A DNA stretch of 64,000 nucleotides from Microcoleus sp036704825 (GCA_036704825.1 JAUBSN010000016.1:41644-105643), one strand, 5' to 3'. Shown: positions 27,001 to 33,918, counted from the first letter of the stretch. The notes: a model not told the origin generated them from the letters alone. Numbers and translations: made by a program.

Positions 27001-28026
27001 ATGATTCCAAGTTTCTGCGAGTTGTGCCGTGCTGAGTTCTGGTGTCTGTCCTGTTAATTCTAAATTCCAGTCAATTTCAGGAGATTGGATGGGGTAGCAA
27101 GGGACATATTCTGTTCGACAGTCAGGCTTTACAAACTTTTGCCCTTGCTGTTTTCCATATTGAGAATCGACAACTTCCGCGTCAATCCACCGCAAGAGAT
27201 TTTCTCCCTGACAAGGACGTTCTGGGTCTATTTCTTGCCAGACAGCAGCGCACAAATGACCCCGCGCATAAGCTTGATACTCTCGATAAATTAGTGCTAA
27301 TGACTCATCTTCTTCTTCAAGACTTCCCGGTTCGGGAACTTCCGAAGCAGGCTCGAAACTATCGAAAGGCAAAAGCTCTGTATTTTCTGCACAAACCACT
27401 CGAATTTGAGGCTGAAAAATCATGTCACTTGTCTCAAACCGTCGCTTTCCCGATTCTTCCATCGGGTCGATCAGACAAGTCTCATTGACTAAGTAAATCG
27501 ATACTTTGTAAGTATTTTCACCCCGCTGTACGCTGCGAAGACTAATTCTAACCGCGTCTATTTCTGGTATTGGTGAAGGTTCTGCAACAGGAATTGGTTC
27601 TAGTGTGAGGTAGCAGTTGGGAATTCGCCTGAAGACTTGCTTGCCTCGCGGATCTTTCTCATCTTTATATCGCGCCCAAGTTGCACAAAAAACTATCTGC
27701 GGCTGATGTTCATCAGTAGCCCGAACAATAAAAGAAAGCCCCATAGAACGGGGTAGAGATTTTGGGTCTAGAACTGGGGCCGAGGTTGCAACTGGTACTT
27801 CTTCCTCCGAGTCGTCATCGGCATATTCGTCTATCCCAGTCCCTAAAGTTTCAGCTTCGCCCTCAATTTCTCTGGCATCTTCATCGCTGGCATCTCTGGG
27901 GATCAGGACACCCGTGATGAATTCGTTGCGGGGTTCTTGATTGCTTGGCAGAATCTCGTAACAACACTGTCTGGGGCCAAGAATTTCTTGTCTGAGGCTC
28001 AGTAGCAGTTCTGTGCGTGCTGACAC
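24043..28026 (-). CDS. drmA: DrmA-like SF2 helicase
   Basis: This 1327-residue protein is the first gene of the minus-strand drmA-drmB-drmC operon. Helicase motif I is AFATGGGKTEAYLGLA at about residue 460, the DExH box is LILQDELHLIEG at about 880, motif III-like is IASTATVRQ, and the C-terminal RecA domain has STSMFGTGVDIDRLGLM and QATGRVGRSQGG (motif VI). A four-Cys zinc site (CPCCGS and nearby CPNPKC) is interleaved. DrmA homologues are DISARM helicases of about this length. An 18-bp inverted repeat lies 34 bp upstream of the start and may control the operon. Confidence 0.9.
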   Translation of the reverse strand: MSARTELLLSLRQEILGPRQCCYEILPSNQEPRNEFITGVLIPRDASDEDAREIEGEAETLGTGIDEYADDDSEEEVPVATSAPVLDPKSLPRSMGLSFIVRATDEHQPQIVFCATWARYKDEKDPRGKQVFRRIPNCYLTLEPIPVAEPSPIPEIDAVRISLRSVQRGENTYKVSIYLVNETCLIDPMEESGKRRFETSDMIFQPQIRVVCAENTELLPFDSFEPASEVPEPGSLEEEDESLALIYREYQAYARGHLCAAVWQEIDPERPCQGENLLRWIDAEVVDSQYGKQQGQKFVKPDCRTEYVPCYPIQSPEIDWNLELTGQTPELSTAQLAETWNHTAMREALQPLVDGYGVWISQQQARVNELDGKYLRAGNRHLESCDRARQRMQEAIDLIVGNEEVRLAFCLANKAIDLQASWKGRGGDFRWRPFQLAFVLMNIPAIANPLHPDRRTCDLLAFATGGGKTEAYLGLAAFTMGLRRLRSEKDTNGDRTGHGVSVISRYTLRLLTIQQFRRALGLIVACEVLRVENLGKGRPVGWRPKNCSWKDSNIWGTTRFSAGLWVGGSVTPNSLKGVPPLRITGAIDALKGQKADGEPAQILNCPCCGSILAVPKDGLGTKPEGHTIHLVMKGDVNPELLSPQVGPLEEMTEIPIFSVSNNSTAEGYFTLSISFNLKASARVFSGKLDDWWINQVKPHLFGAELVAFRISRSGYFKKVYTGRKGAENIENFEIYCPNPKCELNNDKKWNEKVPLEFNSQYRGVLLDAPNNFVGEKPIDAFSQNFYSLKIPISAFTADDQIYSRIPSLLVATVDKFARLAFEPRAGALFGNINHYHSRTGYYRDNGGTGDPSPRTHIKSVNYLAPPDLILQDELHLIEGPLGSMVGLYETAVDTLCEQMCGGQIVSPKYIASTATVRQSESQIQCLFDRRVFQFPPLSLSAADSFFARTPANVHPIDTDANSRHPSGRLYVGVCAPGKGAQTPIVRLYSSMLQSIWELRQAAYNDTDCDPFWTLVGYFNAIRELAGALTLYRQDIPERLRYVASSREVTERELGEEVELSSRKDSTELPGLLTSLGQELPEAKDIVLSTSMFGTGVDIDRLGLMIVNGQPKTTSSYIQATGRVGRSQGGLVITFFRASRPRDLDHYEFFTGYHRAIYRYVEPITVTPFAARARERGMGPVAVALLRQAREIQGELVAPEWAAKTNASVMQNNRNSATELQRINQVINRRSQIQLPIRRPPEDQVDREVRGGFDRWQTVAENENNLVYQEPAIDKDPTLPVVLGDEQHQERNFTVVYRNAPQSLREVEGMTRFGSIRSNQPNPKNQRG

Positions 28027-28059
28027 AATTTACCTTCTGATGTTGATCTAGGCTTTGTG

Positions 28060-28103
28060 AAATAAACGCTTGTACTGTGAAAACTCAGTACAAGCGTTTA
28101 TTT
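28060..28103. promoter_or_regulatory. Perfect 18-bp inverted repeat upstream of drmA
   Basis: AAATAAACGCTTGTACTG (28060-28077) and its exact reverse complement (28086-28103) are separated by 8 bases. It lies 34-77 bp before the drmA start. On the plus strand it is followed by TTTTTC, like a terminator, but no plus-strand gene precedes it. It may be an operator, an attenuator in the drm leader, or insulation against the next element. Confidence 0.55.
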
Positions 28104-28150
28104 TTCAGCATATCGCTTTTTTCAGCAATCTGAACATTTTCTATTTTGAA

Positions 28151-28192
28151 CGGGACAGACGGGGCTCGAACCCGCAACTTCCGCCGTGACAG
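28151..28192. other. Left attachment repeat (tRNA-Asp 3' fragment)
   Basis: Forty-two bases identical to 56400-56441, the 3' part of tRNA-Asp including anticodon arm, T arm and acceptor 3' strand. Identity stops inside the anticodon stem, as expected for a tyrosine-recombinase crossover in the anticodon loop. This is the displaced original tRNA 3' end at the far boundary of the element. Confidence 0.92.
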
Positions 28193-28315
28193 TCCGGTTG
28201 TAGTGACAAAAATATAATAACAGTATTTCTTACAAAATTGTCAAGCAAATTTTGCCCGATCAAATAAAATGTTGTATTATTAATTTCGTAGTATTTAGGC
28301 TTCGATATCAGAAAT

Positions 28316-28525
28316 CTAAATACGTCCCGCTCTCACTGCCTCCTCTCTTTCCCATTCCTTTTTCCGCTTATGCCATTCCGTTACTACCTCTAGCGCTTCA
28401 GCTTCCAATTCTTTTTCTAGAGCTTTCCAGTCGATGCCATCTTTGCAAGGGCGTTTAAGATAAAATTCCTCAAATTGCTCCTTGAGCTGTTCGGCATCCA
28501 TCTCTGATGGGTATATCAAAATCAT
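28316..28525 (-). CDS. Small charged helical protein, unknown
   Basis: Up to 69 residues, with EEFYLKRP followed by a long Glu/Lys-rich helix to the C-terminus (ALEKELEAEALEVVTEWHKRKKEWE). The likely start is either the ATG at 28525 or the internal ATG at 28501 (MDAEQLKEQFEEF). Most of the first 18 codons overlap the small gene 28470-28601 in another frame. No family is recognised. It is the leftmost gene of the element. Confidence 0.5.
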   Translation of the reverse strand: MILIYPSEMDAEQLKEQFEEFYLKRPCKDGIDWKALEKELEAEALEVVTEWHKRKKEWEREEAVRAGRI

Positions 28526-28601
28526 CAGGATTGAATCGCCCCCTTAGACAGCTATTTATCTCGTGCTTTAGGTCATTCACAAACCGCTCCAGCTCGTTCA
28601 T
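28470..28601 (-). CDS. Very small protein (43 aa), unknown
   Basis: Encodes MNELERFVNDLKHEI... ending QGAI, 43 residues. The strong Shine-Dalgarno GGAGGGAG lies 4 bases before its ATG at 28601, which is better than that of its neighbours, so I call it despite its size. It overlaps the next gene's 5' end in a different frame, suggesting translational coupling. Function unknown. Confidence 0.45.
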   Translation of the reverse strand: MNELERFVNDLKHEINSCLRGRFNPDDFDIPIRDGCRTAQGAI

Positions 28602-28615
28602 CTTTCTCCCTCCAA

Positions 28616-28849
28616 TTAGTCATCAATCATCATTTTTGCCATTCTGCCAGCAATTCTTTCGTGCCGTGGCTGCCACCAGGTTAAATGCCAAGCTTTACTT
28701 TTTGAGTCTATGTTGCAGAAAGCTGGGATTCCAGTCTCAATGTCTATAAATCTCCGCTTACCTGTACCGTATCCGTCTGGCCAGATTTTCAAATGGTACC
28801 AGTTACCACATCGGTCAAGTTTAATTTTGTTCATAAGTTTAATCTTCAT
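28616..28849 (-). CDS. Small basic protein, unknown
   Basis: Seventy-seven residues from ATG 28849, rich in Lys, Trp and Arg: KLDRCGNWYHLKIWPDG, then RFIDIETGIPAFCN and a KAWHLTWWQPRHERI motif. This looks like a compact beta-rich fold followed by a helix, possibly nucleic-acid binding, but I recognise no family. Its start overlaps the 3' end of the 55-residue gene upstream by 11 bases, so they are likely one transcript. Confidence 0.5.
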   Translation of the reverse strand: MKIKLMNKIKLDRCGNWYHLKIWPDGYGTGKRRFIDIETGIPAFCNIDSKSKAWHLTWWQPRHERIAGRMAKMMIDD

Positions 28850-29006
28850 CACTGTCTATTTCGTCATTGTCGGGGTCATCTTCGTCATAACCCCAACAAT
28901 GCTCACAGTCAATATTATCACCTCGTCTCACAAACTCGGCAAAAATGGCATCGCAAATGGGGGCAGGTATGAGGTTGGGAACGAACAGCAACAACTTACT
29001 GAACAT
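28839..29006 (-). CDS. Small acidic-tailed protein (55 aa), unknown
   Basis: Encodes MFSKLLLFVPNLIPAPICDA... with CEHCWGYDEDDPDNDE near the end. The N-terminus is hydrophobic and the C-terminus strongly acidic, with a CxxC pair that could bind a metal or form a disulfide. GAGG lies about 10 bases upstream of the ATG. It overlaps the next gene's start by 11 bases and precedes it in a minus-strand series. It is 22 bases after the ATPase stop. Confidence 0.5.
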   Translation of the reverse strand: MFSKLLLFVPNLIPAPICDAIFAEFVRRGDNIDCEHCWGYDEDDPDNDEIDSDED

Positions 29007-29027
29007 CGTTCTTGTCCTCTACCCTTA

Positions 29028-30692
29028 TTAATTAATTGAGTTACTAATTCCCTGAAACACTTCACGAGCTAAATCATAATTAGGATTGTTACCCGACCTT
29101 ACTATTCCGAATACTTCTTGAATGGTTTTTGTCTGCCCCCAACCTGCACGAATACAAGCCACAATTACGCCGCGCACTAGAGGAGTGATATTGGCTGGAT
29201 TTGCCATTTTCCAGCCTTGAGGAATGGGATGGTGCGGTTGGTGCGAATCGCTAAAAGCCTTGTCCAGTAATGGTGTGAGCGATGGTGCGGTGCCGGTGCT
29301 GTCGGGTGCGGTTGTTGGTGCGGTTGGTGCGTCGGAAACCTCATCAACCGATGCTTTATTTACCTCAATTTTAGGCATTAGACCTAACGCTGGATTACCA
29401 ATGGTAGATAAAATGATTGGCGTTTGTTCGGTCATCGAATCAGGGATTAGCAAGCTCAAATCTGCCGACAATAAATCTCTATGAGCCTTGTTAGCAATCA
29501 CATTTGAATTGTTTAGCATCTGCTCAATTACGCCGTAGGAACCTTGCTCTTCACCGTTGGCTGTAGTGCGGACTAAGCCTTGAGCTAACAGTGCCAGATT
29601 AAGCCGAATATTAGAATCTACAACACCGCTAGAGGCAATATTGAAAGAGTGAGTGCAAATGAAGTAACCGACGTTATATTGTCCGCCAACAGTGGCGATT
29701 GTTCCTAACTTAGTCGCGATGTTTTCCCAGATGGCAGTATTCTTTTTCTGTGACAAACATTGATGAGTCGCGAACCAATCCTCAAGTATTAATTTGATTG
29801 GGCGATCGCGATAGGTTTCTTCTGTCGCCGGCTTTGACTTCCTCTGCTGTAATTTTTCGTAAACCTCATCCAAAAACTGCATTGACCGCTCAATATCTAA
29901 CGGATCAAACACCGTTAGTCTGTTGCTTGCAACACCCGGAAATTGTTCATACTTTTGACCAATGACATAAATATCAGCCTGCGGGAATCGGAAGGTCAAA
30001 TCATCCAGCCATTTGTGCAGGGTGTGGGTTTTCCCGCACCGAGTTGGGGCTGCCAGGAAAATTGAGGTATTGATGCCCGCGAGGGAGTTTAAGATTTTGG
30101 TGGCTGTTTTTCGAGCGAGCTTGAGATTAAAATCTGCTGATTCAATAGCTGGCGAAGCTGGCGATGGATCTACTTTGTCGCCGGGATTAGCCACGCTATC
30201 GAGCGTAGTTGTGCCCGTTAGCTGTGCCTGTTGCTGGCGCGGGTCAATTCCAAGCGATTCGCAGTAAGCAGTCTCAATTTCCCCTTGGAACGCCACATCG
30301 TCAGCCTCTAGCAAAGTTTTGTACTGTTGCTGAGTTTTCGCCATCTGGTACGCAGCTTCAGCAGCAAAATCGAATTCTTGAGCCTTCCGCTGATAACCTT
30401 TAATCCGCCGTCTCATAGGCTCCTGTTCGCCTTCTTTACGGGCGATTAGCATTGTTACTACAAAGCCACCAGTTGCCAGCAAACTAAGCAAGATTTTAAT
30501 CCCACCATACCCGCGCTCAATGCTTCTGAATTCAGCTTTAGCAGGTACTAGCCAAGCTGGCTGGGATTCTATGCGGTTGCCGACTCTGTACTCGATCCTG
30601 TCGTTAAATGGCAGTGCAGTTGCCCCGACAATACCCGCGACACTTAAACTTAAAAGCCCTGCGACAATGGGCTGATTCTTATTGATTAACAT
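29028..30692 (-). CDS. Membrane-anchored P-loop ATPase (FtsK/HerA-like)
   Basis: This 554-residue protein has two predicted TM helices (about residues 9-27 and 65-83), a Glu/Arg-rich stalk, then an ATPase core with Walker A AAPTRCGKTHTL at about 215-226, Walker B IKLILEDWFA, and an ICTHSFNIASSG sensor-like motif, ending in a short helical domain (GWGQTKTIQEVFGIV). The overall build resembles coupling-protein or packaging-type DNA-translocating ATPases. It overlaps its four-TM neighbour by 14 bases, so they probably act together at the membrane. Whether it packages, exports or partitions DNA is unknown. The R before CGKT in the P-loop is unusual but tolerated. Confidence 0.7.
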   Translation of the reverse strand: MLINKNQPIVAGLLSLSVAGIVGATALPFNDRIEYRVGNRIESQPAWLVPAKAEFRSIERGYGGIKILLSLLATGGFVVTMLIARKEGEQEPMRRRIKGYQRKAQEFDFAAEAAYQMAKTQQQYKTLLEADDVAFQGEIETAYCESLGIDPRQQQAQLTGTTTLDSVANPGDKVDPSPASPAIESADFNLKLARKTATKILNSLAGINTSIFLAAPTRCGKTHTLHKWLDDLTFRFPQADIYVIGQKYEQFPGVASNRLTVFDPLDIERSMQFLDEVYEKLQQRKSKPATEETYRDRPIKLILEDWFATHQCLSQKKNTAIWENIATKLGTIATVGGQYNVGYFICTHSFNIASSGVVDSNIRLNLALLAQGLVRTTANGEEQGSYGVIEQMLNNSNVIANKAHRDLLSADLSLLIPDSMTEQTPIILSTIGNPALGLMPKIEVNKASVDEVSDAPTAPTTAPDSTGTAPSLTPLLDKAFSDSHQPHHPIPQGWKMANPANITPLVRGVIVACIRAGWGQTKTIQEVFGIVRSGNNPNYDLAREVFQGISNSIN

Positions 30693-31149
30693 TGCTTAAC
30701 TTACTCCAAATTTGTGTTCCGACAAAACCCAAGGTGACGACTGTTACAACAAGGCTAAAAATCAGCAGTTGAGAATTGGCAATTATCCACGCTTGCCACG
30801 CATCCCAGTTCCCCGCAATCAAGGCAGTCGCGACGGCAATTAGGATTAGTTGCGATCGAAGTTTGGCAGTGCCTTCAGAGGCTAAGGTGAACACTGCCAA
30901 GCCCAATCCAGCAGCCGGGATAAGGATTACAGCACTGGGTATTAATACCGGAACCGCCCGCACAATAAGGGATGCAGACAAACCAGCGCCGAAGTAGGAG
31001 CCAAATTCGCCCCAGTTTCCTGTCAAGTTCCAAAACCGCTCGATGTTGGTTACTTCGGGAGTTTTTGATTGCTGTTGTTGCTCAAACTGTTGAGGAGTTT
31101 CTGAGGTCAAATAATCAAATTCTGAAGCGTCAAATCCGGAGACATTCAT
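30679..31149 (-). CDS. Four-TM membrane protein, partner of the ATPase
   Basis: This 156-residue protein has an acidic, Gln-rich N-terminus (EQQQQSKTPE) followed by about four hydrophobic helices (GLSASLIVRAVPVLIPSAVILI, AAGLGLAVFTLAS, LILIAVATALIAGNW, SQLLIFSLVVTVVTLGFV). Its stop overlaps the ATPase start by 14 bases, so translation is coupled. No family recognised. The N-terminal tail is probably cytosolic. Analogy with conjugation or membrane-containing virus complexes is inference. Confidence 0.6.
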   Translation of the reverse strand: MNVSGFDASEFDYLTSETPQQFEQQQQSKTPEVTNIERFWNLTGNWGEFGSYFGAGLSASLIVRAVPVLIPSAVILIPAAGLGLAVFTLASEGTAKLRSQLILIAVATALIAGNWDAWQAWIIANSQLLIFSLVVTVVTLGFVGTQIWSKLSNVNQ

Positions 31150-31185
31150 GAGAAAAAGGCGGGCATTTACCCGCCCAATGAACTA

Positions 31186-31851
31186 CTATTTGCGTCCTGA
31201 AAAGAAGTCAAACAAGCCACCTAAAAATCTTTTGCCATCGCTACCAACACTCAGACTACTATTACCACCCGAACTGCCTGGTACAGCGGGTATGGGGTCA
31301 AAATCCTTGGCATTAATGTAGTTGTTGAATGCCGACCGCTTCGCCTGCATTGCGATTGCTTGTTGAGGGCTGGCTTGGATTGCTCTTAAGGACTGTTGGA
31401 ACCCGTTCTGTTGAATCTGGCCTTTTGCCTGGTGATTGGCTTTGATGAGCAGCAATCGCTGGCGAAAATCCATGTTTTGCAGAGTTTGGGTTGATGCTCC
31501 TTGCACCTTAATTAAGCCCAGCTCGTGCTGCAATTGCTGACTTAAATTAACAATGTGCTGGTCATGTTTTGCCCCCGCTACAATTGCCTGAGAAACGTAT
31601 TTATCAATCTGTGCTTTGTCGGTTAAGCCAGCTTCGATTGCCTCAAGGGTTAAGCGTTCAAGCTCAACTTTGTTGGCTCTGATTTTGGCATCGTGGCGGT
31701 TATAAGCGGTTCTTAGCTGTTTCTGAATGCCCAGTATTTTCGCGGTTCTGGCAGCTTCATGAACCATCTCAGGGGTGAGAGTGCCAGAGTGATATCCGAA
31801 TTCTCTCGCTACGTGTGCAGCGCCGGGTGTTTGCGCGACTCTGAATTGCAT
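31186..31851 (-). CDS. Helical/coiled-coil protein, unknown
   Basis: This 221-residue protein has a helix-rich middle with many Gln, Lys and Leu residues (KQLRTAYNRHDAKIRANKVELERL, LSQQLQHELGLIKVQ, HQAKGQIQQNGFQQSLRAI) and a Ser/Gly-rich C-terminal stretch (PGSSGGNSSLSVGSDGK). The last residues FLGGLFDFFSGRK are hydrophobic. A minor structural or scaffolding protein is plausible but nothing is recognised. It is transcribed towards the membrane pair with 36 bases between genes. Confidence 0.55.
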   Translation of the reverse strand: MQFRVAQTPGAAHVAREFGYHSGTLTPEMVHEAARTAKILGIQKQLRTAYNRHDAKIRANKVELERLTLEAIEAGLTDKAQIDKYVSQAIVAGAKHDQHIVNLSQQLQHELGLIKVQGASTQTLQNMDFRQRLLLIKANHQAKGQIQQNGFQQSLRAIQASPQQAIAMQAKRSAFNNYINAKDFDPIPAVPGSSGGNSSLSVGSDGKRFLGGLFDFFSGRK

Positions 31852-31861
31852 TACAATCTCC

Positions 31862-31960
31862 TTAGAAAGATTCCCCTAGCGCGAGCCAGGGGAGGATTAC
31901 ACGGCCAATCATTAATCGGTTTAAAGTTTTGTCGAGATTTTTGTCATCATCATCAGTCAT
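31862..31960 (-). CDS. Tiny ORF (32 aa) with hydrophobic C-terminus
   Basis: MTDDDDKNLDKTLNRLMIG followed by a hydrophobic stretch RVILPWLALGESF. Starts 3 bases after the stop of the gene upstream, so coupled translation is possible. The composition, an acidic N-terminus then a hydrophobic helix, resembles small phage membrane or coat proteins. The evidence is weak: no strong ribosome-binding site and no conservation data. Confidence 0.3.
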   Translation of the reverse strand: MTDDDDKNLDKTLNRLMIGRVILPWLALGESF

Positions 31961-31963
31961 TTC

Positions 31964-32140
31964 TTAATCCCTCAAACTGTTAATTCGACCAATCACTTCA
32001 ATGCTTTTCGCGTCCGCTACGCCTTCGTCCCTCAGTTGTAATGCAGCAGCCTGTAATGCTTCCTGTGACTTGCTTGCAACAACATTAAATGTTCTAGTTG
32101 AGTTGCATTCCCGCTGCACTTTTACTTTATAAAAAGCCAT
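31964..32140 (-). CDS. Small protein (58 aa), unknown
   Basis: Encodes MAFYKVKVQRECNSTRTFNV... ending NSLRD, 58 residues. The pattern FYKVKVQRECNSTRTFNVVASKSQEAL suggests a beta-beta-alpha fold. It lies in the minus-strand series, two bases before the 32143 gene stop. No family is recognised and no ribosome-binding site stands out. Confidence 0.5.
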   Translation of the reverse strand: MAFYKVKVQRECNSTRTFNVVASKSQEALQAAALQLRDEGVADAKSIEVIGRINSLRD

Positions 32141-32142
32141 AA

Positions 32143-32676
32143 TTACGACTCCTGGAGCTTCTTGATGCCGGCGGCGACTTCCTCTGTAAAGCCAAGCTGC
32201 ACCTCTGCGGCTGCCTGCTTTCCGAGAGCCCGCCCCAATTCCCTGTAATTGCTTAGTAACCCAGTTTTTAAAGCAGAAATTTGAGTCAGATTGGTGTCAG
32301 CAGCAGTGGCTGCTGTAGATGCTATCTGGTTGTGCTGATCGACAAAGACGATCGCCGTTGACGGAGACAAAGGCACGGCAGACATTTTATCGACCAACTT
32401 GCGAAGCTCGGCGAACTTTTGAGAATTCAACAGTTCGATCGCATCCACGGCTACTTGAGAATACTGTGTGGCACGAGCACCCCCACGACGCAAAACTTTG
32501 ATATCTAGGGAGTAGAGGCTTGTTAACTTAGCAATCGCCCTCTGTAGGGTCGGCTTATTCAAATTTAGAAGGCGTTGGACTTGCGATGCTGAGTACCAAC
32601 GGTCAATCGATTCTGGCTCGGTACAATCGATTTGTTCAGATTCAACATCAATAACACACTCGGTTTCAGGTTCCAT
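32143..32676 (-). CDS. Helix-turn-helix regulator-like protein
   Basis: This 177-residue protein has an acidic N-terminus (VESEQIDCTEPESIDRW), then WYSASQVQRLLNLNKPTLQRAIAKL, a MerR/excisionase-like helix-turn-helix at about residues 25-55, followed by VLRRGGARATQYSQVAVDAIELL and a helical C-terminal half. It resembles DNA-binding control proteins of plasmids and phages. A 37-bp palindrome (32698-32734) lies 22 bases before its start and may be its own operator. The C-terminal half may mediate oligomerisation. Confidence 0.6.
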   Translation of the reverse strand: MEPETECVIDVESEQIDCTEPESIDRWYSASQVQRLLNLNKPTLQRAIAKLTSLYSLDIKVLRRGGARATQYSQVAVDAIELLNSQKFAELRKLVDKMSAVPLSPSTAIVFVDQHNQIASTAATAADTNLTQISALKTGLLSNYRELGRALGKQAAAEVQLGFTEEVAAGIKKLQES

Positions 32677-32697
32677 TCACGTCTCTCGCTAAGTTAA

Positions 32698-32734
32698 ATC
32701 GACTCAAATCGATTCAGAATCGATTTGAGTCGAT
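32698..32734. promoter_or_regulatory. 37-bp palindrome, probable operator
   Basis: ATCGACTCAAATCGATTC (32698-32715) and its exact reverse complement (32717-32734) flank a single base. It lies just upstream of the helix-turn-helix gene (start 32676), so autoregulation is plausible. Confidence 0.65.
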
Positions 32735-32766
32735 ACATCAACAATAATAGGCAATAGAATATAGAG

Positions 32767-32888
32767 GTACTAGGCATTGCCCAATAATTAGGCACTGCCC
32801 AAAATAGGTGCAATTTGATTTAAATTCACACAAAAAAGCCCTTCCCTATCAAGGAGAGGGTTGCGACTATTTGGCTAGGTAAACTATT
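32767..32888 (-). promoter_or_regulatory. Operator/terminator module, copy 1
   Basis: Aligned with 33539-33660 over its full length. The module contains TTAGGCACTGCCCAA (imperfect palindrome, about 32789-32803), a CAATTTGATTTAAATTCACAC segment, and a rho-independent terminator on the minus strand (CCTCTCCTTGATAGGGAAGGG followed by TTTTTT, 32834-32866). It terminates the 32893 gene and begins the next minus-strand unit. Confidence 0.6.
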
Positions 32889-32892
32889 TGAA

Positions 32893-33477
32893 TTAATCGT
32901 CATCCGTCCAGCAATTCCAGTGTCCTTTTTTAAGGTGTGGTTCATCACCGGGGAGAGCTAGTCCGAGAATATCCAGTCTGTCCATCCGTCGCCAATCTTC
33001 AGGGCTAATGGTAGCTGCATAAGCGTCGTAAAACAAGCGACGCTTTTCGGTAATACTTAGCGGCAGCTCTCCAAAGGCATCTCGAAAGAAATCCATCAGG
33101 GCCATCTTGGTTAAAGCCAACTGAAGAGCTAAAGCAGCTTTTTTCTTTTGTTGGACACCATAAACAATACAAATATTGAAAGAGTCCAAACTGATAGTAC
33201 CGACAGTTGTTGTACCACCTTGAGGACGCTCTACCGTTGCTTCACCCGTGTAAGCGTCGAAACCATACCCCTGTAAGAGTTTCAGGGTTCTCCCTTCGTT
33301 TGTGGTAAGCGTCCGATAAAGCCAGTTTGGAGCAAAACCCAAGACTCTGCTGGTACCCTCTAACCCCACTCGAAACTCACCGCTAGGCATTCTGTAACCA
33401 TCTACTTCTAGTCCGTCAAAAAAACTCACCGTGGCTCTTTCTACTCTAATCGGTTCACTATCGTCAGCATTAGACAT
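32893..33477 (-). CDS. Antirepressor-like protein of unknown family (paralogue A)
   Basis: This 194-residue protein is a paralogue of 50666-51214. Both share ATVxxxDxLxVDGYxMPxGExRxG near the N-terminus, a conserved RDAFG motif and similar length. The C-terminal part is acidic and ends CWTDDD. The family may be KilA-N or BRO-like antirepressor proteins, but I cannot assign it. ATG 33477 (MSNADDSEPI) is preferred because the extra upstream residues (to 33549) are hydrophobic and unlike the paralogue. It follows the copy 2 operator module. Confidence 0.5.
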   Translation of the reverse strand: MSNADDSEPIRVERATVSFFDGLEVDGYRMPSGEFRVGLEGTSRVLGFAPNWLYRTLTTNEGRTLKLLQGYGFDAYTGEATVERPQGGTTTVGTISLDSFNICIVYGVQQKKKAALALQLALTKMALMDFFRDAFGELPLSITEKRRLFYDAYAATISPEDWRRMDRLDILGLALPGDEPHLKKGHWNCWTDDD

Positions 33478-33538
33478 TTTGTAAAGTAAAATTAATTTGA
33501 ATCGACAAGCCAACAATAACGAATAAAAAAACATCTGG

Positions 33539-33660
33539 GTACTGGTCACAGACTAATTATTGGTCAGTGACCAAAATCGGTGTAAATCGATTTAGATCCA
33601 CACGAAAAAACCCTCTCCGATTAGGGAAAGGGCTGCAACTATTCAGTTAGGTACTATGCG
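33539..33660 (-). promoter_or_regulatory. Operator/terminator module, copy 2
   Basis: Parallel to 32767-32888. It carries TTGGTCAGTGACCAA (perfect 15-bp palindrome), the same AATCGATTTAGATCCACAC spacer layout, and a minus-strand terminator (CCCTTTCCCTAATCGGAGAGGG followed by TTTTTT, 33606-33634). The palindrome differs from copy 1, so a repressor of other specificity may act here. Confidence 0.6.
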
Positions 33661-33852
33661 CGAGTATATCTCACCCAGCAATCTTTCTATATAAGGCTTA
33701 GGCTTTCGATATTTAGGATCTGATTCAACCTTCAAGTAACTGTAGAGGGTTTGTACAGGGATGTCAGTTTCTCGTGAAATTTTATAGATTGACCACTGAG
33801 TCAGTTGCTTAAAAGTTTTCGGATCGAGATATCGGTGTGATATATTTTGCAT
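33643..33852 (-). CDS. Small helix-turn-helix protein
   Basis: This 69-residue protein has FKQLTQWSIYKISRETDIPVQTLYSYLK, a helix-turn-helix of the type in which the second helix is IPVQTLYSYL, and a basic tail (KYRKPKPYIERLLGEIYSR). It is probably a DNA-binding regulator of the element. Its minus-strand terminator lies in copy 2 of the repeated module, which overlaps the gene's last bases. No operator is recognised directly upstream. Confidence 0.6.
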   Translation of the reverse strand: MQNISHRYLDPKTFKQLTQWSIYKISRETDIPVQTLYSYLKVESDPKYRKPKPYIERLLGEIYSRIVPN

Positions 33853-33882
33853 ATCGCCTACTGGGTTTTACGAAGGTGATCG

Positions 33883-33912
33883 GCCCCTGACTGTTCTCGC
33901 AGTCGAGGGGCA
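33883..33912. terminator. Hairpin between regulator and upstream gene
   Basis: GGCCCCTGACTG pairs with CAGTCGAGGGGC (one mismatch), followed by ATTTT on the plus strand. It separates the 33643-33852 gene from the end of 33919-34251. Confidence 0.5.
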
Positions 33913-33918
33913 TTTTAA

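Noticed and set aside
28151..28192. Second functional tRNA-Asp.
   Set aside because: Only the 3' 42 bases are present, with no 5' half; it is an attachment-site remnant.
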